A stretch of 64,000 nt of DNA, taken from NCBI RefSeq assembly GCF_002849655.1, contig NZ_PDNW01000002.1, positions 310,001-374,000 on the forward strand. The letters are read 5' to 3'. Shown here one piece after another: positions 26,725-36,123 of the stretch (its first letter is position 1; the number at the start of each line of letters is the position of its first letter). The notes below the pieces were generated by a model. It had not been told where the DNA came from. It searched no databases and saw only the letters and a list, made by a program, of their open reading frames with translations. Position numbers and translations under genes: made by a program. Source of the DNA: Pollutimonas subterranea (lineage in GTDB: Bacteria; Pseudomonadota; Gammaproteobacteria; Burkholderiales; Burkholderiaceae_B).

Positions 26725-28311
26725 ATGGAGCTGTTGCTTGACCCCGCCGCGTGGGTCGGCCTTTTAACACTTGTCGTCCTGGAAGTCGTACTGGGCATCG
26801 ACAACCTGATTTTCATTGCCATACTGGCGGACAAGCTTCCGCCGGAACAGCGCGACCGCGCACGAATCATCGGCTTGTCGCTCGCCCTTGTCATGCGCCT
26901 GGCCCTGCTGGCTGGCATCTCGTGGTTATTCAAGCTTACCGAACCGCTATTCTCCGTCGGTTCTTTCGCATTCTCGGGGCGTGATCTCATTCTCATTGTG
27001 GGAGGCTTCTTCCTGGTATTCAAAGGCACCACGGAAATGCACGAAAGGGTGGAAGGCAAGGTAGCCAGTATGTCCGGCTCGCGCATGTACGCGGGTTTCT
27101 GGGTCATCGTGACGCAAATCGTGGTGCTGGACGCCGTCTTTTCCCTGGATGCGGTCATCACCGCCGTGGGCATGGTGGACAGGCTGGAAGTCATGATGGC
27201 CGCCGTGATCATTGCGATCGGTATCATGTTGATCGCCTCCAAGCCATTGACGCGTTTCGTCAATGCCCACCCCACCGTGGTCATCCTGTGCCTCGGATTC
27301 CTGCTGATGATAGGTTTCGCGCTGGTGGCCGAAGGCTTCGGTTTCAAAGTACCCAAGGGCTATCTCTATGCCGCCATTGGCTTTTCGGTGGCTATCGAAA
27401 CGCTTAACCAGATTGCACGGCGCAATCTGATCAACATGGACTCCCCTCGTCCCATGCGCGAACGCACCGCCGAGGGCATCTTGCGCATGCTGGGCAAGCG
27501 TCCTGTATCGTCCGACGAAACAAGTAATCGCCCGCCTTCCGATCCCTCCAGCGCACCGTTTGCCGTCGAAGAACGCAATATGGTCAGCGGCGTGCTCAGG
27601 CTGGCCGATCGCAATGTGCACTCCATCATGACGCCCCGCACGGACATTACATGGATCGACCTCAACGATGATCCTGAGGCCATACGGGACGAAATCAATA
27701 GTACGCCGCACGGATTTTTCCCTGTATGCCGAGGATCGCTCGATGAAATCGTAGGCATAGGCCGTGCAAAAGACATGATCGCCGACTTGATCACGCGCGG
27801 CACGCTTAGCGAGAAAGGCTTCCGCCCCGCGATCATCGTTCATGAAACCGTCCGCATACTGGACCTGATCGATACGTTGAAGGCAGCGCGCGGGCAACTG
27901 GTGATCGTCATCAATGAATTCGGCACCGTCGAAGGCTTGGTCACACCCATCGATGTCTTCGAGGCCATAGCGGGTGACTTTCCCGATGAGGACGAAACGC
28001 CCGACATCATTGCCGACGGCGAGAACCGGTGGATCATTGATGGCGCGACCGACATGCATCATTTCCAGCAAACGCTCGACCTGGAAGGCCTGATCGAAGA
28101 GTCCGACGAATACAGCACCGTCGCCGGTTACCTGCTGCGCCAGTTCGAACGGCTTCCAGAGGTGGGCGAGGAGCTTACGCTGAAGCATCACAATGACGCC
28201 TTTGTCTTCCGCGTACTGGAACTGGAAGGCCGCCGTATTGCCAAGCTAAGCGTAGAAAAACGCAGCCACATCGACGAAAACGATAATATCGCGCCGACCA
28301 GCGCAACATGA
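26725..28311 (+). CDS. TerC-family membrane protein with CBS and CorC domains
   Basis: This 528-residue protein joins a TerC integral membrane domain (about seven helices, residues 1-235) carrying acidic intramembrane motifs [10 protein letters not shown] and [10 protein letters not shown], a pair of CBS domains (about 290-415) and a CorC/HlyC-type C-terminal domain (about 430-520). Related proteins (YoaE/YegH type) are linked to metal ion export or metal loading of exported enzymes. I chose the ATG at 26725, which has GGAAG a few bases upstream, over the TTG at 26698. tRNA-Pro follows on the same strand 49 bp downstream. Confidence 0.92.
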   Translation: MELLLDPAAWVGLLTLVVLEVVLGIDNLIFIAILADKLPPEQRDRARIIGLSLALVMRLALLAGISWLFKLTEPLFSVGSFAFSGRDLILIVGGFFLVFKGTTEMHERVEGKVASMSGSRMYAGFWVIVTQIVVLDAVFSLDAVITAVGMVDRLEVMMAAVIIAIGIMLIASKPLTRFVNAHPTVVILCLGFLLMIGFALVAEGFGFKVPKGYLYAAIGFSVAIETLNQIARRNLINMDSPRPMRERTAEGILRMLGKRPVSSDETSNRPPSDPSSAPFAVEERNMVSGVLRLADRNVHSIMTPRTDITWIDLNDDPEAIRDEINSTPHGFFPVCRGSLDEIVGIGRAKDMIADLITRGTLSEKGFRPAIIVHETVRILDLIDTLKAARGQLVIVINEFGTVEGLVTPIDVFEAIAGDFPDEDETPDIIADGENRWIIDGATDMHHFQQTLDLEGLIEESDEYSTVAGYLLRQFERLPEVGEELTLKHHNDAFVFRVLELEGRRIAKLSVEKRSHIDENDNIAPTSAT

Positions 28312-28360
28312 TTCAATTTTTATGTTATAGTAGTTGGCTGTTGTAAGCAGTGAACAAAGT

Positions 28361-28437
<77 letters not shown>

Positions 28438-28455
28438 CTCGAACAACAGTGAATT

Positions 28456-28489
28456 AAGGGTTTATGCATTTTTCGCATAAGCCCTTTTT
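28456..28489 (+). terminator. Rho-independent terminator after tRNA-Pro
   Basis: A 12-bp stem (AAGGGTTTATGC with GCATAAGCCCTT, one G-U pair) and a 7-nt loop are followed by TTTTTC. It starts 19 bp after the tRNA. Confidence 0.85.
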
Positions 28490-28603
28490 CTTTACTTGGC
28501 ATATTCTTGGCGGTTCGTTGCATTTGGATGAGACAAGCCGTCTGTGCATCGGACGCATCAGTGAACTTTCGGAAGCGTCCGCTTGGGCGCGTTTAACGCC
28601 GGA

Positions 28604-29995
28604 TCACGCTGACGGCAAGAGCAGCACCACGCGCAAACCGCCTGCCGGTGAGCTTTCGGCATGAACGTCGCCGCCGTACAGCAGAGCCAGGTCGCGCACT
28701 ATCGCCAGGCCCAACCCAGAACCCGCCGCTTGCTCATCCACACGTACCCCGCGCCTGAATACGTCTTCGCGCTTGGAAACAGACAAACCCTTGCCGTCGT
28801 CATCAACGATGAACACTAAATTCGCCCCTTCTGACGCAACATTCACTTCTACCCGGCTGGCTGCCCACTTGCAGGCATTGTCCAGCAAGTTACCCAGCAT
28901 TTCCTGAAGATCCTGCTCTTCGCCACGAAAAGCCAGATCGTTGCTGATGCCACCCAATTCCACAGCCAGGCCGCGCCCGGCATATAGCCGGCTCATGACG
29001 CGCACCAAGGCTTCAAGCGGCGGGCGCACCGGAGTGCGCAAGCCCGATGCCTGCACCGCCGCAGCGGCCCGGGCACGGGCCAAATGATAGTCAACCTGGC
29101 GCTGCGCCGTGATGACCTGTTCGGTAATCAAACGCGCCAACGGCGTGTCTTCGCGTTCAGCGGCATTCGCCAATATGGCAAGCGGCGTCTTGACGGAGTG
29201 CGCCAAATTTCCGGCCTGGACACGAGCCCGATTAACAATTTCAGCATTAATCGACAGTACCCCATTGAAGTCATCCACCAATGGCTGGACCTCAGTAGGA
29301 AAATGCCCCTCTATACGCCGCGCGCTGCCATCGCGCACGGCGCCCAGTTGGTGGCGCAACTGCCCCAGGGGCCGTAGCCCTATCAGCACCTGGACAATCG
29401 CCGCCAGCATAAGACCAGCTCCAAGCACGCCCAGAGCCAGCACCAGCATGCGGGTAAAGCGCTCTATCGGCTCGGCCATTAGGCGTTGGTCAGCCGCGAT
29501 CATTAATCGTAAGACGGGCGCCGACTCTTCGGCGGGATGCACTATGCGTTCAAGCACCGACAAGGGGTGCCCATCAGGCCCGTTTATGATGAAAACATGC
29601 TTGCCTTCTTCGGCCAAAACAGGCGCGGGCGCCTTGAGTACTACATCCCACAACGATCGTGACCGCAGCAAGCCGGCAATCGCGACACCGCCCCCATCGA
29701 CGATCTGATCTATCTGCCAATATAAGCGGGAATAGGGCTTATCAAAACGCGGGTCGCTCAGCGGCGAAGGCACCGACGGCTTTCCAGCCGCATCAATCGT
29801 CAGCGCGGCAGTCAGTTGGTCCAGCTGGATTTTGAGCTCCCCCTGGAACTGCGTAGTGATATGGCGCTGGAACAAGCTGCCAAGGCCCCAGCCAGCAGCA
29901 ATAATCGATACCATTATCCAAACCAGCGTACCGGCAAGCAAGCGTAGGCGCAACGAGTCCAGTGACGCAAAAGACGACATATGCCGTTTTTTCAT
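28604..29995 (-). CDS. Sensor histidine kinase, PhoQ/QseC-like
   Basis: The protein (463 residues from the ATG at 29995; a GTG at 29998 is also possible) is an inner-membrane kinase with two membrane helices (about 15-35 and 180-205) bracketing a periplasmic domain of about 145 residues. A HAMP-like segment precedes the phospho-acceptor His in LAHSVKTPLAIL. The ATPase domain shows the N box NLLDNACKW and G boxes DDDGKGL and GSGLGLAI. It is the last gene of the operon PepSY-regulator-kinase, with its ATG overlapping the regulator stop (TGATG). The HisKA sequence is of the type found in PhoQ-like kinases. Confidence 0.9.
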   Translation of the reverse strand: MKKRHMSSFASLDSLRLRLLAGTLVWIMVSIIAAGWGLGSLFQRHITTQFQGELKIQLDQLTAALTIDAAGKPSVPSPLSDPRFDKPYSRLYWQIDQIVDGGGVAIAGLLRSRSLWDVVLKAPAPVLAEEGKHVFIINGPDGHPLSVLERIVHPAEESAPVLRLMIAADQRLMAEPIERFTRMLVLALGVLGAGLMLAAIVQVLIGLRPLGQLRHQLGAVRDGSARRIEGHFPTEVQPLVDDFNGVLSINAEIVNRARVQAGNLAHSVKTPLAILANAAEREDTPLARLITEQVITAQRQVDYHLARARAAAAVQASGLRTPVRPPLEALVRVMSRLYAGRGLAVELGGISNDLAFRGEEQDLQEMLGNLLDNACKWAASRVEVNVASEGANLVFIVDDDGKGLSVSKREDVFRRGVRVDEQAAGSGLGLAIVRDLALLYGGDVHAESSPAGGLRVVLLLPSA

Positions 29996-30654
29996 CACGG
30001 GCTGACTAACCGGTATCCCAGGCCGCGCACCGTTACGATAAGTCCTTCAGGCAGTTTTTTTCGCAAACGGGCAATGAACACTTCGATGGTATTGGAATCG
30101 CGGTCGAAATCCTGGGCGTAAATATGTTCAGTAAGCGTGGCCCGGGAAATAACACTGTTTTGATGGTGCATCAGGTAAGCAAGCACCCGGAATTCGTGGC
30201 TGGTTAGGGCCAGTGCCCGCCCATTGACTGTAACCCGCGCATTCCGCGTGTCCAGCACAACACTGCCGCAACGCAGGTCAGGGCTGGCATGCCCCGCCGC
30301 CCTGCGCAACAAAGCCCGCAAGCGGGCCAACAATTCTTCCATATGAAAAGGCTTGGTCAGATAGTCGTCAGCACCGGCGTCGATGCCGGCAACCTTTTCA
30401 TGCCAGTTATCCCGTGCCGTAAGAATCAGCACCGGCATCGAACGCCCCGCATTACGCCATTTCCGCAAAACAGTAATGCCGTCCATCAATGGCAAACCCA
30501 AGTCCAGCACTACGGCATCGAAGGATTCGGCCTCGCCCAGGTAATGACCGTCCTGGCCGTTAGCCGCGATATCGACCGCGTAGCCGGAGCCTGTTAGCGC
30601 CTCGGCCACTTGCTGGGCTAGCGTCGGCTCATCTTCCACAACCAGAATATGCAT
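29995..30654 (-). CDS. OmpR-family response regulator, QseB/PmrA-like
   Basis: This is a 219-residue regulator with a receiver domain (VVEDEP acidic pair, phospho-acceptor Asp in VLDLGLP, Lys in LTKPFH) and a C-terminal winged helix (ALTSHEFRVLAYLM, IEVFIARLRKKL). It is the partner of the downstream kinase by overlap and is preceded by a PepSY gene whose stop overlaps its start by 1 nt. Paired 11-bp-spaced repeats upstream of the PepSY gene are a plausible binding site for this protein (31096-31139). Confidence 0.92.
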   Translation of the reverse strand: MHILVVEDEPTLAQQVAEALTGSGYAVDIAANGQDGHYLGEAESFDAVVLDLGLPLMDGITVLRKWRNAGRSMPVLILTARDNWHEKVAGIDAGADDYLTKPFHMEELLARLRALLRRAAGHASPDLRCGSVVLDTRNARVTVNGRALALTSHEFRVLAYLMHHQNSVISRATLTEHIYAQDFDRDSNTIEVFIARLRKKLPEGLIVTVRGLGYRLVSP

Positions 30655-30995
30655 CAGTCCCTGCCTTTATGCTTGGAATCAGGCTCTTTGATTTTGAGTA
30701 CGATCCCGTCGCGGGCGTCGATTTCTATCTTGATCAGTTTGCCGCCGCTTTGCAGCACCTTGATTTCATATATCCAGATTCCATCATCTCGCTCGAACTC
30801 GATCTTGACGATCTGGCCGGGGTAATCGCGTTCGACCAGGTCCATGACGGTACGCAAGGAAAGAATTTCCCCTGCCTCAAGTGCGCGCCTGGCCTGTTCG
30901 TGATCGCTTTCACCGCCAAAACTGGTACCAACCGGCAACAAACTTGCGCCGAGCGCTCCCGTAAACAAGACTGCCGCCAAAAGCTTATTCAACAT
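30654..30995 (-). CDS. PepSY-domain periplasmic protein
   Basis: This small exported protein of 113 residues has a signal peptide ending about residue 27 and a single PepSY domain (about 40-105), with motifs LERDYPGQIVKIEFERDDG-type and KIEIDARDGIVLKI. PepSY proteins often sit with two-component systems and may modulate the sensor or a protease. It is the first gene of the operon, overlapping the regulator start by 1 nt, and faces a second PepSY gene across a 210-bp divergent region. Confidence 0.85.
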   Translation of the reverse strand: MLNKLLAAVLFTGALGASLLPVGTSFGGESDHEQARRALEAGEILSLRTVMDLVERDYPGQIVKIEFERDDGIWIYEIKVLQSGGKLIKIEIDARDGIVLKIKEPDSKHKGRD

Positions 30996-31095
30996 GTGCT
31001 GCTCCAGTGTACCGGCCTTTCAAACCAGAATAGTTGGACATCTGCCGCGCCTGAAAAGCAAATAACACGCGCGCGACGCAACGTTTATAGCTTAA

Positions 31096-31139
31096 TGAAG
31101 ATGAACCGCAGATGAACAAACTCTTCAGATAAGGTTCAT
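31096..31139. promoter_or_regulatory. Facing 11-bp-spaced direct repeats (candidate regulator box)
   Basis: Between the two PepSY genes, TGAAC occurs at 31102 and 31113, one helical turn apart, and TTCA occurs at 31124 and 31135, again 11 bp apart but in the opposite orientation. Direct half-sites at 11-bp spacing are the usual target of OmpR-family dimers, so the regulator at 29995-30654 could control both genes from here. Confidence 0.45.
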
Positions 31140-31205
31140 GGGGCAAAGCACACAATGGCAGCACGGTCGACAACACGGCCGCCTTTCTACCTAACGGAGA
31201 TCACC

Positions 31206-31526
31206 ATGTTTGCAACAAAATCTTTATCCACCCTTGCCATTTGCACCGGAATGCTGGTCACCGGCGCCAGCCTTTCCCCCGCCTTTGCTCAAACCGCCAA
31301 CATTGCGGCCGTGGCACAAACCGCCTCTGCCGCCCCCGCGCTGAACATCAAGCAGGTCTACGACAAGCTGGAAGCCGCAGGCTACACCGACATCACCGAA
31401 ATCGAACGCGACCGCGATGTCTATGAAGCCAAAGCGCGCAACAAAGAGGGCCAGCGAACCAAGATAGACATGCATCCGGTCACCGGCGACATCGTCAAAA
31501 CCGAACTCAAAAGCAAGGACCGTTAA
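31206..31526 (+). CDS. PepSY-domain exported protein
   Basis: This 106-residue protein begins at an ATG preceded by the ribosome site ACGGAGATCACC. A signal peptide (about 1-26, ending PAFAQ) leads to a PepSY-like domain (about 45-105) with YDKLEAAGYTDITEIERDRD and DMHPVTGDIVKTEL. It is 57 bp upstream of a ferric-reductase-like gene on the same strand and divergent from the other PepSY gene, so all may share regulation. Confidence 0.82.
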   Translation: MFATKSLSTLAICTGMLVTGASLSPAFAQTANIAAVAQTASAAPALNIKQVYDKLEAAGYTDITEIERDRDVYEAKARNKEGQRTKIDMHPVTGDIVKTELKSKDR

Positions 31527-31583
31527 TTCAAATAAACCGGCCAGCACTTAGCTCCTGTTTTCAACCTTTAGAACAACCGACTC

Positions 31584-32906
31584 ATGAAAACATTAATTGC
31601 CAGTTTTCTTACCGCTATCGCCCTGACCTGGGGTTGGGACACGTATTATGTCAACGCCCCACTACAGGGAGAGTGGTTATGGCTGGCGCGCCAGCAAGGA
31701 CTATTTTTGAGTGGGCTCTGGTCTATCGCCTTGATGTCAGTGGTGATGGTGCTTGCCGTGCGCCCAGCCTGGCTGGAAAAGCCGCTGGGCGGCATGGATC
31801 GCATGTATCGGCTGCACAAATGGGCCGGCATCCTGGCCATCAGCTTTGCCGCCACGCATTGGCTGCTGGATATGTCCAGCGACCTGCTCAAATCCTGGAT
31901 AGGCAAAGCGGGACGTCCCCCAAAATTTGATCTTGGAGCCCTGGCCGAGGCTACCCGCCCGCTCGCCAAGGACTTGGGTGAATGGATCATTTACGCGCTG
32001 ATAGCCATGCTGATCATTACGCTGTGGAAGCGGTTTCCATACAAATTCTGGCGCTACGTGCATCGCGTCATGCCGGTTGCCTACCTGGGCCTGGTCTTTC
32101 ATACGGCGGTTCTGGCTCCACCCTGGTACTGGACCCAGCCTATAGGCATGCTGCTGGCAATATGCCTGGCTGCCGGCACGGTTGCCAGCGTAATGACCTT
32201 GACAGGCCATATCGGTAAAAGCCGGAAGACCCATGGCAGTGTCGTGTCGGTTGCCACGCCATCTGACACAGTTACCGAAGTCAACTGCAATCTGGGCTCG
32301 AAATGGCCGGGACATCGGGCCGGGCAATTTGCCTTTGTTACCTTCAACCGAGCAGAAGGTGCCCATCCCTATACCATAGCCAGCGCGGACCGCCACGATG
32401 GCACAGTAGCCTTTCAGATCAAGGCGCTGGGCGATCACACCTCAGGGCTGGCCGAGACGCTTACAGTGGGTCAGGCGGTTACGGTGGAAGGACCGTATGG
32501 ATGTTTTGACTTCACACGCAGCGACCCGGGAGCCAGGCAGATCTGGATTGCCGGGGGCATAGGCATTACTCCGTTTCTATCATGGTTGGAATCACTGCAA
32601 GATAATGCTGCACAACAAACCAGCGCTGACTTGCACTATTTTGTGAGCGATGCGGGCGTGGACCCCTTCATTAAACGCCTGGAGTTCTTGTGCGCAAACC
32701 TATCCGGCGTAAGGCTGTACATCCATAGCACTGGCCGCAGCAGCGTCGTCGCGAACGATAGATTGTTTAACGAAATAGTACCCGGGGCCCGTTCGGAAGT
32801 ATGGTTTTGTGGGCCAAACGGATTGGCCAACAAGCTGCAGAAACGTTTTAAAAGCGAATGGCAAGGAAGGTATACCTTCCACCAGGAAGCCTTTGAAATG
32901 CGATGA
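31584..32906 (+). CDS. Ferric-reductase-like flavocytochrome
   Basis: The 440-residue membrane oxidoreductase has six or so helices (about 5-215) of the ferric reductase transmembrane type with likely haem ligands such as the His in RLHKWAG and ATHWLLD and later HRVMP and VFHTAV. A FAD-binding segment (HPYTIAS, about residue 255-260) and an NAD(P)-binding part (WIAGGIGITPFLSW, then VWFCGPNGLA) follow. It should pass electrons from NAD(P)H through FAD to a membrane haem and an outer acceptor such as Fe(III). Linkage to PepSY genes and a two-component system suggests envelope redox or iron control. Confidence 0.88.
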   Translation: MKTLIASFLTAIALTWGWDTYYVNAPLQGEWLWLARQQGLFLSGLWSIALMSVVMVLAVRPAWLEKPLGGMDRMYRLHKWAGILAISFAATHWLLDMSSDLLKSWIGKAGRPPKFDLGALAEATRPLAKDLGEWIIYALIAMLIITLWKRFPYKFWRYVHRVMPVAYLGLVFHTAVLAPPWYWTQPIGMLLAICLAAGTVASVMTLTGHIGKSRKTHGSVVSVATPSDTVTEVNCNLGSKWPGHRAGQFAFVTFNRAEGAHPYTIASADRHDGTVAFQIKALGDHTSGLAETLTVGQAVTVEGPYGCFDFTRSDPGARQIWIAGGIGITPFLSWLESLQDNAAQQTSADLHYFVSDAGVDPFIKRLEFLCANLSGVRLYIHSTGRSSVVANDRLFNEIVPGARSEVWFCGPNGLANKLQKRFKSEWQGRYTFHQEAFEMR

Positions 32907-32937
32907 GGGCGCGCGCAGACCCTTTTTGTCCGGCGGA

Positions 32938-34587
32938 CTACGTCTTGTCCTGCGACGCTCGCCACTGCGCCACGGTATCGCGCAATTCGCGCCTGATCAC
33001 CTTGCCCGTCGTCGTCATGGGCAATTCATCGACGAAAAAAATCTCGCGTGGATACTCATGCGCGGCCAGCCGAACTTTCACGTGTTCCTGGATTTCCCGC
33101 TTTAGGGCTTCGCCAGGCTGATGGGTTTCATGCAGCACCACCACGGCGACGACAATCTCGGTTCGCTGAGCGTCCGGTGCACCGACGACAGCCGCCATCT
33201 TGACGGCGGGGTGCTGAAGAATACTGTCTTCGATCTCGCCCGGCCCGATACGGTATCCCGCCGAAGTGATGACGTCATCGTTGCGACCCACGAAAGATAT
33301 ATAGCCGTCGTCATCCATCGTTCCCACATCGCCGGTAAGCAGCCAGTCGCCGATGAACTTTTCGCCAGTCGCCCGGAGATTGTTCCAGTACTGGAGAAAC
33401 ATGACCGGATCCGGCCGCAAAACCGCTATATTGCCGCTCATTCCCGGCTGGACCACGGCGCCTTGTTCGTCAACGATGGCAACACGATGCCCGGGCACCG
33501 GACGCCCTATCGCGCCCGCACGGGTGGGCATGAGATCGGCACATGACGAAACCGTCATATTGCATTCCGTCTGGCCGTAGAACTCGTTGATGGTCAGCCC
33601 AAAGGTACGCCGCCCCCAATCCAGCAATTCGGAGCCCAGCGTTTCGCCGCCGCTTGCCACTGACCTTACCCGGTAGTTCCAGCGTTGCTCGGGGCTGGCA
33701 ACGGCGCGCATCATCTTCAGCGCCGTGGGTGGCAAGAAGGTATTGCGTATTTCGAAATCCTGCAGCAGCTGGAAAGCAGCTTCCGGAGTGAATTTCTGAA
33801 AGCGGTGTGCAACCACCGTGATACCGTGGTGCCACGCGGGAAGCAGCACATCGAACAGGCCGCCTATCCATGCCCAATCAGCCGGCGTCCACATCCGGTC
33901 CCCTTCCTGGGGAAACAGGTTATGGGACATCTCCACGCCGGGCAGATGCCCCAGCAGCACGCGATGGGCATGCAGCGCGCCCTTCGGCTGGCCGGTGGTT
34001 CCCGATGTATAGATGATGACGGCGGGGTCGTCCGCAGCCGTATCCACCGCGGTGAAGTCATTGCTTTGCTGCGCCATCTCGCGATGCAGGTCCCGTGCAC
34101 CGGGCAATTCGCCATCGATGCTGTACACGGCTTGCAAGTCCGGCAGGCGCTCGCGAATGTCCGCCAACTTTGCCGCACCGTCGCGATTCGTAATGATCAC
34201 CTTCGCTCCACTATCGGCAAGCCGATATTGCAGGGCTTCGGCACCAAACAGCGAAAACAGGGGAATTGCAATGCACCCCGACTTATAAATGGCAATGTGC
34301 GCCATGGCGGTTTCGGGCGCCTGAGGCAACAAGACCGCCACCCGGTCACCAGGCGCCACGCCCACGCTGCGCAGCAGATTGGCGAAGCGATTCGAGGCTT
34401 CGTGCAACTGGCCAAAGGTATGGTTGATGGCTTTCCCATCCGGCCCCACATAGATCAAGGCCAGCCTTCCAGGATCCTGCTCGGCCCACTTGGTGCACGC
34501 GTCTGCACCGATGTTATAGCGCGGCGGTATCGACCAATTGAACTGCTCGCATATATCATCGTAGTTTGCTGGTGCTGTTGGCAACAT
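32938..34587 (-). CDS. Acyl-CoA synthetase (AMP-binding, medium-chain type)
   Basis: This ANL-superfamily ligase has 549 residues and activates a carboxylic acid with ATP then forms the CoA thioester. Visible core motifs are the P-loop IIYTSGTTGQPKG, the A5 motif NEFYGQTE, the A7/A8 hinge region LLTGDVGTMDDDGY and GRNDDVITSAGYRIG, and the catalytic Lys in TTTGKVIRREL. The sequence style is that of medium-chain or acetyl/propionyl-like MACS enzymes. It ends the leftward run nucleosidase, Lon-domain, hydratase, GST, ligase; the gap to GST is 54 bp. Confidence 0.9.
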   Translation of the reverse strand: MLPTAPANYDDICEQFNWSIPPRYNIGADACTKWAEQDPGRLALIYVGPDGKAINHTFGQLHEASNRFANLLRSVGVAPGDRVAVLLPQAPETAMAHIAIYKSGCIAIPLFSLFGAEALQYRLADSGAKVIITNRDGAAKLADIRERLPDLQAVYSIDGELPGARDLHREMAQQSNDFTAVDTAADDPAVIIYTSGTTGQPKGALHAHRVLLGHLPGVEMSHNLFPQEGDRMWTPADWAWIGGLFDVLLPAWHHGITVVAHRFQKFTPEAAFQLLQDFEIRNTFLPPTALKMMRAVASPEQRWNYRVRSVASGGETLGSELLDWGRRTFGLTINEFYGQTECNMTVSSCADLMPTRAGAIGRPVPGHRVAIVDEQGAVVQPGMSGNIAVLRPDPVMFLQYWNNLRATGEKFIGDWLLTGDVGTMDDDGYISFVGRNDDVITSAGYRIGPGEIEDSILQHPAVKMAAVVGAPDAQRTEIVVAVVVLHETHQPGEALKREIQEHVKVRLAAHEYPREIFFVDELPMTTTGKVIRRELRDTVAQWRASQDKT

Positions 34588-34641
34588 GGCCCTTCTCCGC
34601 GCTGAACTGATAGTGTGGTTGAATGAAATGCGGTCTTCCGC

Positions 34642-35310
34642 TTATGGGGTTGTCAACGGTGCATGCACCACGGACACCTTCTGGCCGATAGCCGCCTGAT
34701 GTTGGGCTTCCAACGCTTTCCGATATCCATCGCGATTTTTCAGCCTTTGCCAGTATTCGCGAACTGCCGCCGGGAATTTCGATTCCATATCAAGGAATTC
34801 GGCAAGCATCAGGGCATAGCCTACCGAGATATCGGCAGCGGTAAACCGGCTGGCGCACAGGTAGTCTTGTCCGGACAGTACGGCATCAATGGCCCGCAGG
34901 CGCGCCAGGAACCAGCGCCGATAGTCCTCTTCCACCTGAGGATTACGGCGTTCCGGCGTCTCGAAACGTCCGTATCGAAGCACTATGGTCTGTGGAAAGG
35001 TAAGTGTCGCCTCGCCGAAATGCACCCAGTTCAGGTAGGCGCCGAAGCTGGCTTCGTCGGGCTTCACATCCATGGCAGCCGGCCCGTATCTGGCAGCGAT
35101 ATATTGGCACATCGCCGCCGATTCCGTCATGCGAACCTCGCCATCAAAGAGCGCGGGAACCGTGCCCAGGGGATTGACCTGCAGATACTCGCGGGCCGCA
35201 TACCGGGGCGGGAAGGGAAGCATTTTCAGTTCATAGGGAATGCCGCATTCCTCCAGCATCCACAAGGGGCGGAACGACCTGGCGCTTACGCAGTGATACA
35301 AGAGAATCAT
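34642..35310 (-). CDS. Glutathione S-transferase family protein
   Basis: This cytoplasmic GST has 222 residues from the ATG at 35310, which overlaps the hydratase stop by 4 nt. The thioredoxin-fold N-terminal domain has YHCVSARSF, a cis-Pro region GTVPALFDGEVRMTESAAM, and an all-helical C-terminal domain begins about residue 90 (FTAADISVGYALM gives the helix-6 N-cap). The likely catalytic Ser or Cys is in CVSARS. Its link with acyl-CoA genes may reflect detoxification of an intermediate, which is inference. Confidence 0.88.
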   Translation of the reverse strand: MILLYHCVSARSFRPLWMLEECGIPYELKMLPFPPRYAAREYLQVNPLGTVPALFDGEVRMTESAAMCQYIAARYGPAAMDVKPDEASFGAYLNWVHFGEATLTFPQTIVLRYGRFETPERRNPQVEEDYRRWFLARLRAIDAVLSGQDYLCASRFTAADISVGYALMLAEFLDMESKFPAAVREYWQRLKNRDGYRKALEAQHQAAIGQKVSVVHAPLTTP

Positions 35311-36110
35311 GAGTCCGCCTTGGCGTTCAAGGCGACCCACTCGGGATCGCGCCTGTCCAGGAACGCGGACATCCCTTCTTTTGCTTCAGGCTGCGAACGC
35401 AGCGTCGCAATACGTTGCGCGGTGTCTTCCAGCACGGCATCGTCAACGCCTCGCTCGGCGACACCGCGAATCAGGTCTTTTGCTGCGCTTTGTGCCATGG
35501 GTCCGCCCAGCAGCAAGGCGACCACGATCTCTTGCACCTTGGTATCGAGATGCTCTGGTGCCACGACTTCATGCACCAGTCCCAACTGGACAGCCCGTTC
35601 GGCGGATATGCGCTCTGCCGTCTGGAAATAACGGTAGGCCTGGCGCTGTCCGATCGCGCGTATGACGTATGGACTAATCGCGGCAGGGATAAGACCGAGG
35701 CGAACCTCAGATGTTGCAAAACTGGCCGCCGTCGATGCAATGCCGATATCGCATGCCGAAACCAGGCCCATGCCTCCCCCCAACGCCGCACCGTGCACCC
35801 GCGCAATGGTCGGCTTGGAGACCTCCGAAAGCGTACGCAACATGGCCGCCAGCCTGCGCGCATCGTCCTGGTTGGTCGCCGCATCCGCTACGGCAGTTTC
35901 CCGCATCCAGTTCAGGTCGCCCCCCGCGGAAAAACTTTTGCCCCGGCCGGCCAGCACAATGACCCGCACGGAAGCATCGGCATCCAGCGCCTTGCAGGCG
36001 GCGGTGAGTTCCCTAATAAAGTCAGCATTGAACGCATTATGCACGGCTGGACGATTCATCCAGACCGTTGCGACCGCAGCGTTGATTTCAATATCCAGGG
36101 TTTCGTACAT
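35307..36110 (-). CDS. Enoyl-CoA hydratase/isomerase family protein
   Basis: The 267-residue crotonase-fold enzyme shows the oxyanion-hole segments FSAGGDLNWM and HGAALGGGMGLVSACD and the acidic region FATSEVRLGLIP. The DLNWM stretch resembles methylglutaconyl-CoA hydratases of leucine degradation (LiuC type), but general enoyl-CoA hydratase activity cannot be excluded. It is coupled to the GST gene by a 4-nt overlap. Confidence 0.87.
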   Translation of the reverse strand: MYETLDIEINAAVATVWMNRPAVHNAFNADFIRELTAACKALDADASVRVIVLAGRGKSFSAGGDLNWMRETAVADAATNQDDARRLAAMLRTLSEVSKPTIARVHGAALGGGMGLVSACDIGIASTAASFATSEVRLGLIPAAISPYVIRAIGQRQAYRYFQTAERISAERAVQLGLVHEVVAPEHLDTKVQEIVVALLLGGPMAQSAAKDLIRGVAERGVDDAVLEDTAQRIATLRSQPEAKEGMSAFLDRRDPEWVALNAKADS

Positions 36111-36123
36111 ACGCTCCTCTTCA

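Noticed and set aside
26947-28191. Minus-strand frame of 414 codons
   Set aside because: It is antisense to the TerC-CBS-CorC gene and shows a His/Asp-rich shadow composition.
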